Shown piece after piece: positions 14,825-16,584 of a stretch of DNA of 16,584 nt (position 1 is its first letter; the number at the start of each line of letters is the position of its first letter). The translations under genes were made by a program, and so were the position numbers. The DNA is from an uncultured Collinsella sp. (GTDB lineage Bacteria; Actinomycetota; Coriobacteriia; Coriobacteriales; Coriobacteriaceae): positions 1 through 16,584 of the forward strand of contig URTW01000023.1 of the NCBI GenBank assembly GCA_900550815.1, written 5' to 3'. The notes under the pieces were generated by a model that saw only the letters and a list, made by a program, of their open reading frames with translations, ran no database searches and was not told where the DNA came from.

Positions 14825-15361
14825 TTACTCCGTCTCGCCCGGTCGAGCGCCGCGGGCCAGGGCGTCCTGGTACTCCTTGACTGCCTTGATCCTCTGCATG
14901 GGCTTCAGTCGCTCGAACATGGTGTTGCCGTGCAGATGATCGATCTCGTGCTGCAGGCACACGCAGAACAGGTCGCCCGTGGCCTCATAGCGAATCAGGT
15001 TAGCGTCCAAGTCGTACGCCTCGACGACGACATGGTCGGGACGCTCGATTTCGCAGCTAATGCCAGGAATGGAAAGACAGCCCTCGCTAAAGGGCACCAG
15101 ATGGTCGCTCTGCTCAACAATGACGGGGTTGATGAGCACGTACGGATCGTAGTCGTTCTTGTCGCTGTAGTCGCAGTCGATGGTGACGAGCTGAATGAGC
15201 TCGCCGATCTGCGGAGCAGCCAGGCCGCAACCGCCGTTCTCGAACATCATCTTCTTCATCTTCTTGGCAAGCGCCTCGATCGCCGGGGTAATCTCCTCGA
15301 TGACGGCGCACTCCTGGCGCAGACGAGGGTCGGGCGACAGTACGATTCCGTTGGCTTCCAT
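14825..15361 (-). CDS. def: Peptide deformylase
   Basis: Def removes the formyl group from the N-terminal methionine of new proteins; it is a metal-dependent enzyme, usually with iron. The 178-residue protein shows all three signatures: GCGLAAPQIG (44-53), EGCLS (93-97, metal ligand Cys95) and QHEIDH (137-142, ligands His138 and His142, catalytic Glu139). I chose the ATG at 15361 because AAAGGA (15367-15372, minus strand) lies 5 bases before it; the in-frame ATG at 15367 would overlap that site. The gene follows priA by 18 bases and is probably cotranscribed with it. It works in the same pathway as fmt downstream. Confidence 0.95.
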   Translation of the reverse strand: MEANGIVLSPDPRLRQECAVIEEITPAIEALAKKMKKMMFENGGCGLAAPQIGELIQLVTIDCDYSDKNDYDPYVLINPVIVEQSDHLVPFSEGCLSIPGISCEIERPDHVVVEAYDLDANLIRYEATGDLFCVCLQHEIDHLHGNTMFERLKPMQRIKAVKEYQDALARGARPGETE

Positions 15362-15379
15362 GGCCATCCTTTCGAGTTG

Positions 15380-16584
15380 TTACATCAAATCATAGGCGTC
15401 GACGTCAACGCTCACGCTCACGCCGCGCACAGAGCCCACCTCTTTGAGGCAGGCGTCGATATCATCAGAGACATGGTACCCCACGGGCGACTTCACAAGC
15501 AGATGGAAGCGGTAACGGTCCTTGGCTCTCTCGATTACACACGAAGCCGGGCCCAGCACCTGCGGCACGGCACTCCCCGCCCGTAAAAAGTCGGGCGCGG
15601 CGGCATGCCAACGGCGCTTAAGAAGCTTTGCAATGCGCCCGATGTAGTCCTGCGCGTCGTCTCGGTTTGCCGACCACACCAAGATGTTGACCAGGCGAAC
15701 AAACGGCGGGTACAGCGCGTCGCGGCGCTGGTCCAGGTCGTAGTCGGTAAAGATCGAACGGTCGTGCTCAGCGACGGCGCGAATGACCGGATCTTCGGGC
15801 AGGTAGGTCTGGATGATGACCTCGCCATGACGATCGCCGCGCCCGGCACGTCCGGCGACCTGTTCCAGCAAATCGTAGGCGCGCTCCCCTGCGCGAAAGT
15901 CTGGCAGCTTGAGGGCGAAGTCGGCATTGACCACACCCACGAGCGTGACCTCGGGAAAGTCGAGGCCCTTTGCGATCATTTGGGTGCCCAGCAACACGGC
16001 GCAATCGGCCGCATCGAACTGCTCGAGCAACTTTTTGTGCGCATCCTTGCCGCGCGTGGAATCGGCATCCATGCGAATAATGGCGACGTCCTCGGGAAGC
16101 ATCTGGTGCAGCGCGTCCTCGATCTGTTGAGTGCCCAGACCCATTTTTGCCAGGTAGCGACTGCCACATTTGGGGCAACGGCTCGTGGGCGCGGGATACG
16201 GCTGCACGCGCCAAGACGAACCGCATGTGTGACACTGCAGCGTGTGCGTGCGCTCGTGATACGTAAGCGCGGTGGAGCAGTGGTTGCAGGTGGGGACGCA
16301 TCCGCACTCGCGGCACATCAAGAACGGCGCAAAGCCACGGCGGTTATGTAGTAGCACTGCCTTCTCGCGGCGCTCGACCACGCGTTCCAAGCCTTCCATC
16401 AGCGGTTTTGAGAACATGGAGCGGCTGCCGTGAGAAAACTCACGGCGCAGGTCTGCGATTCGAACCGTAGGCAGCACAGCGTGTCCAGGCCGCTCGGGCA
16501 TCTCGACGCGCGTCCAGGTGGCACCGTTATACGTGCCACGGCGGCAACGGTCGCGGGCCTCGGCAGAAGGCGTAGCCGCGCCCC
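15380..16584 (-). CDS. priA: Primosomal protein N' (replication restart helicase PriA), C-terminal part
   Basis: PriA recognises stalled replication forks and reloads the replisome; it is a 3'-to-5' DNA helicase. About 400 residues are visible and the frame stays open to the window edge, starting G-A-A-T-P-S-A-E-A, which matches the PriA GSATPS segment. The gene therefore begins outside the window and the ATG at 16501 is internal. The zinc-binding insert is complete, with paired cysteines in CRECGCVPTCNHC, CHTCG and CPKCGS. Helicase motifs LLGTQMIAKGLDFPEV and QVAGRAGRG follow. The stop is 18 bases before def. The Walker A and DEAH motifs lie upstream and could not be checked. Confidence 0.94.
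   Translation of the reverse strand, partial: GAATPSAEARDRCRRGTYNGATWTRVEMPERPGHAVLPTVRIADLRREFSHGSRSMFSKPLMEGLERVVERREKAVLLHNRRGFAPFLMCRECGCVPTCNHCSTALTYHERTHTLQCHTCGSSWRVQPYPAPTSRCPKCGSRYLAKMGLGTQQIEDALHQMLPEDVAIIRMDADSTRGKDAHKKLLEQFDAADCAVLLGTQMIAKGLDFPEVTLVGVVNADFALKLPDFRAGERAYDLLEQVAGRAGRGDRHGEVIIQTYLPEDPVIRAVAEHDRSIFTDYDLDQRRDALYPPFVRLVNILVWSANRDDAQDYIGRIAKLLKRRWHAAAPDFLRAGSAVPQVLGPASCVIERAKDRYRFHLLVKSPVGYHVSDDIDACLKEVGSVRGVSVSVDVDAYDLM

Noticed and set aside
14670..14830. Target-site duplication around the def-fmt palindrome
   Set aside because: The flanks (CGAAAACGCA on the left, GGACGACTTA on the right) show no direct repeat, so transposition cannot be claimed from sequence.
13576..14880. 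Plus-strand open frame (434 codons) opposite fmt and the palindrome
   Set aside because: Shadow frame with Asn/Arg/Ser-rich sequence and no ribosome site.
1..16584. CRISPR array, tRNA, rRNA or phage genes
   Set aside because: No regularly spaced direct repeats, cloverleaf-like segments, rRNA stretches or phage-type proteins were recognised on either strand.

Overview
The window reads as a high-GC Gram-positive chromosome of the Coriobacteriia type. Collinsella or a close relative is my best guess. It combines strongly C/G-ending codon use with a Firmicutes-style glycogen cluster (GlgC plus GlgD) and Lys/Ala-rich, histone-H1-like protein tails of the kind known in actinobacteria. The taxonomy is inferred, not proven here. 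There are ten protein genes, two of them cut by the window edges. I see no RNA gene, insertion sequence or CRISPR array.

Bases 1-11680, plus strand: a glycogen storage and turnover block in the order glgB (3' end only), glgP, glgC, glgD, glgA, then a GH13-GH77 fusion gene. GlgC and GlgD make ADP-glucose, GlgA elongates the chains, GlgB branches them, GlgP phosphorolyses them, and the fusion protein should debranch and transfer the leftover maltodextrins. glgC and glgD are only 4 bases apart. A strong hairpin terminator follows glgA, and the fusion gene has its own 218-base upstream region with candidate operators.

Bases 11769-12005: a small FmdB-type zinc-ribbon gene between two terminator hairpins.

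Bases 12146-16584, minus strand: the common bacterial housekeeping cluster priA (5' part missing), def, fmt, rsmB. priA-def and fmt-rsmB are tightly spaced (18 bases and an ATGA overlap). def and fmt are separated by 361 bases that hold a 137-base inverted repeat and a terminator-like hairpin. A second long inverted repeat follows rsmB, between the converging gene blocks.

The most unusual content is the pair of low-complexity tails on two enzymes that act on the same polymer. GlgB ends in about 74 residues with 22 lysines and one acidic residue. GlgA carries about 299 extra residues in alternating acidic and basic blocks. The two tails share a [A/T]-T-R-K-R motif. The other points of interest are the fused debranching enzyme, the catalytically degenerate GlgD, and the two palindromic elements placed 6-7 bases after the stop codons of rsmB and def.
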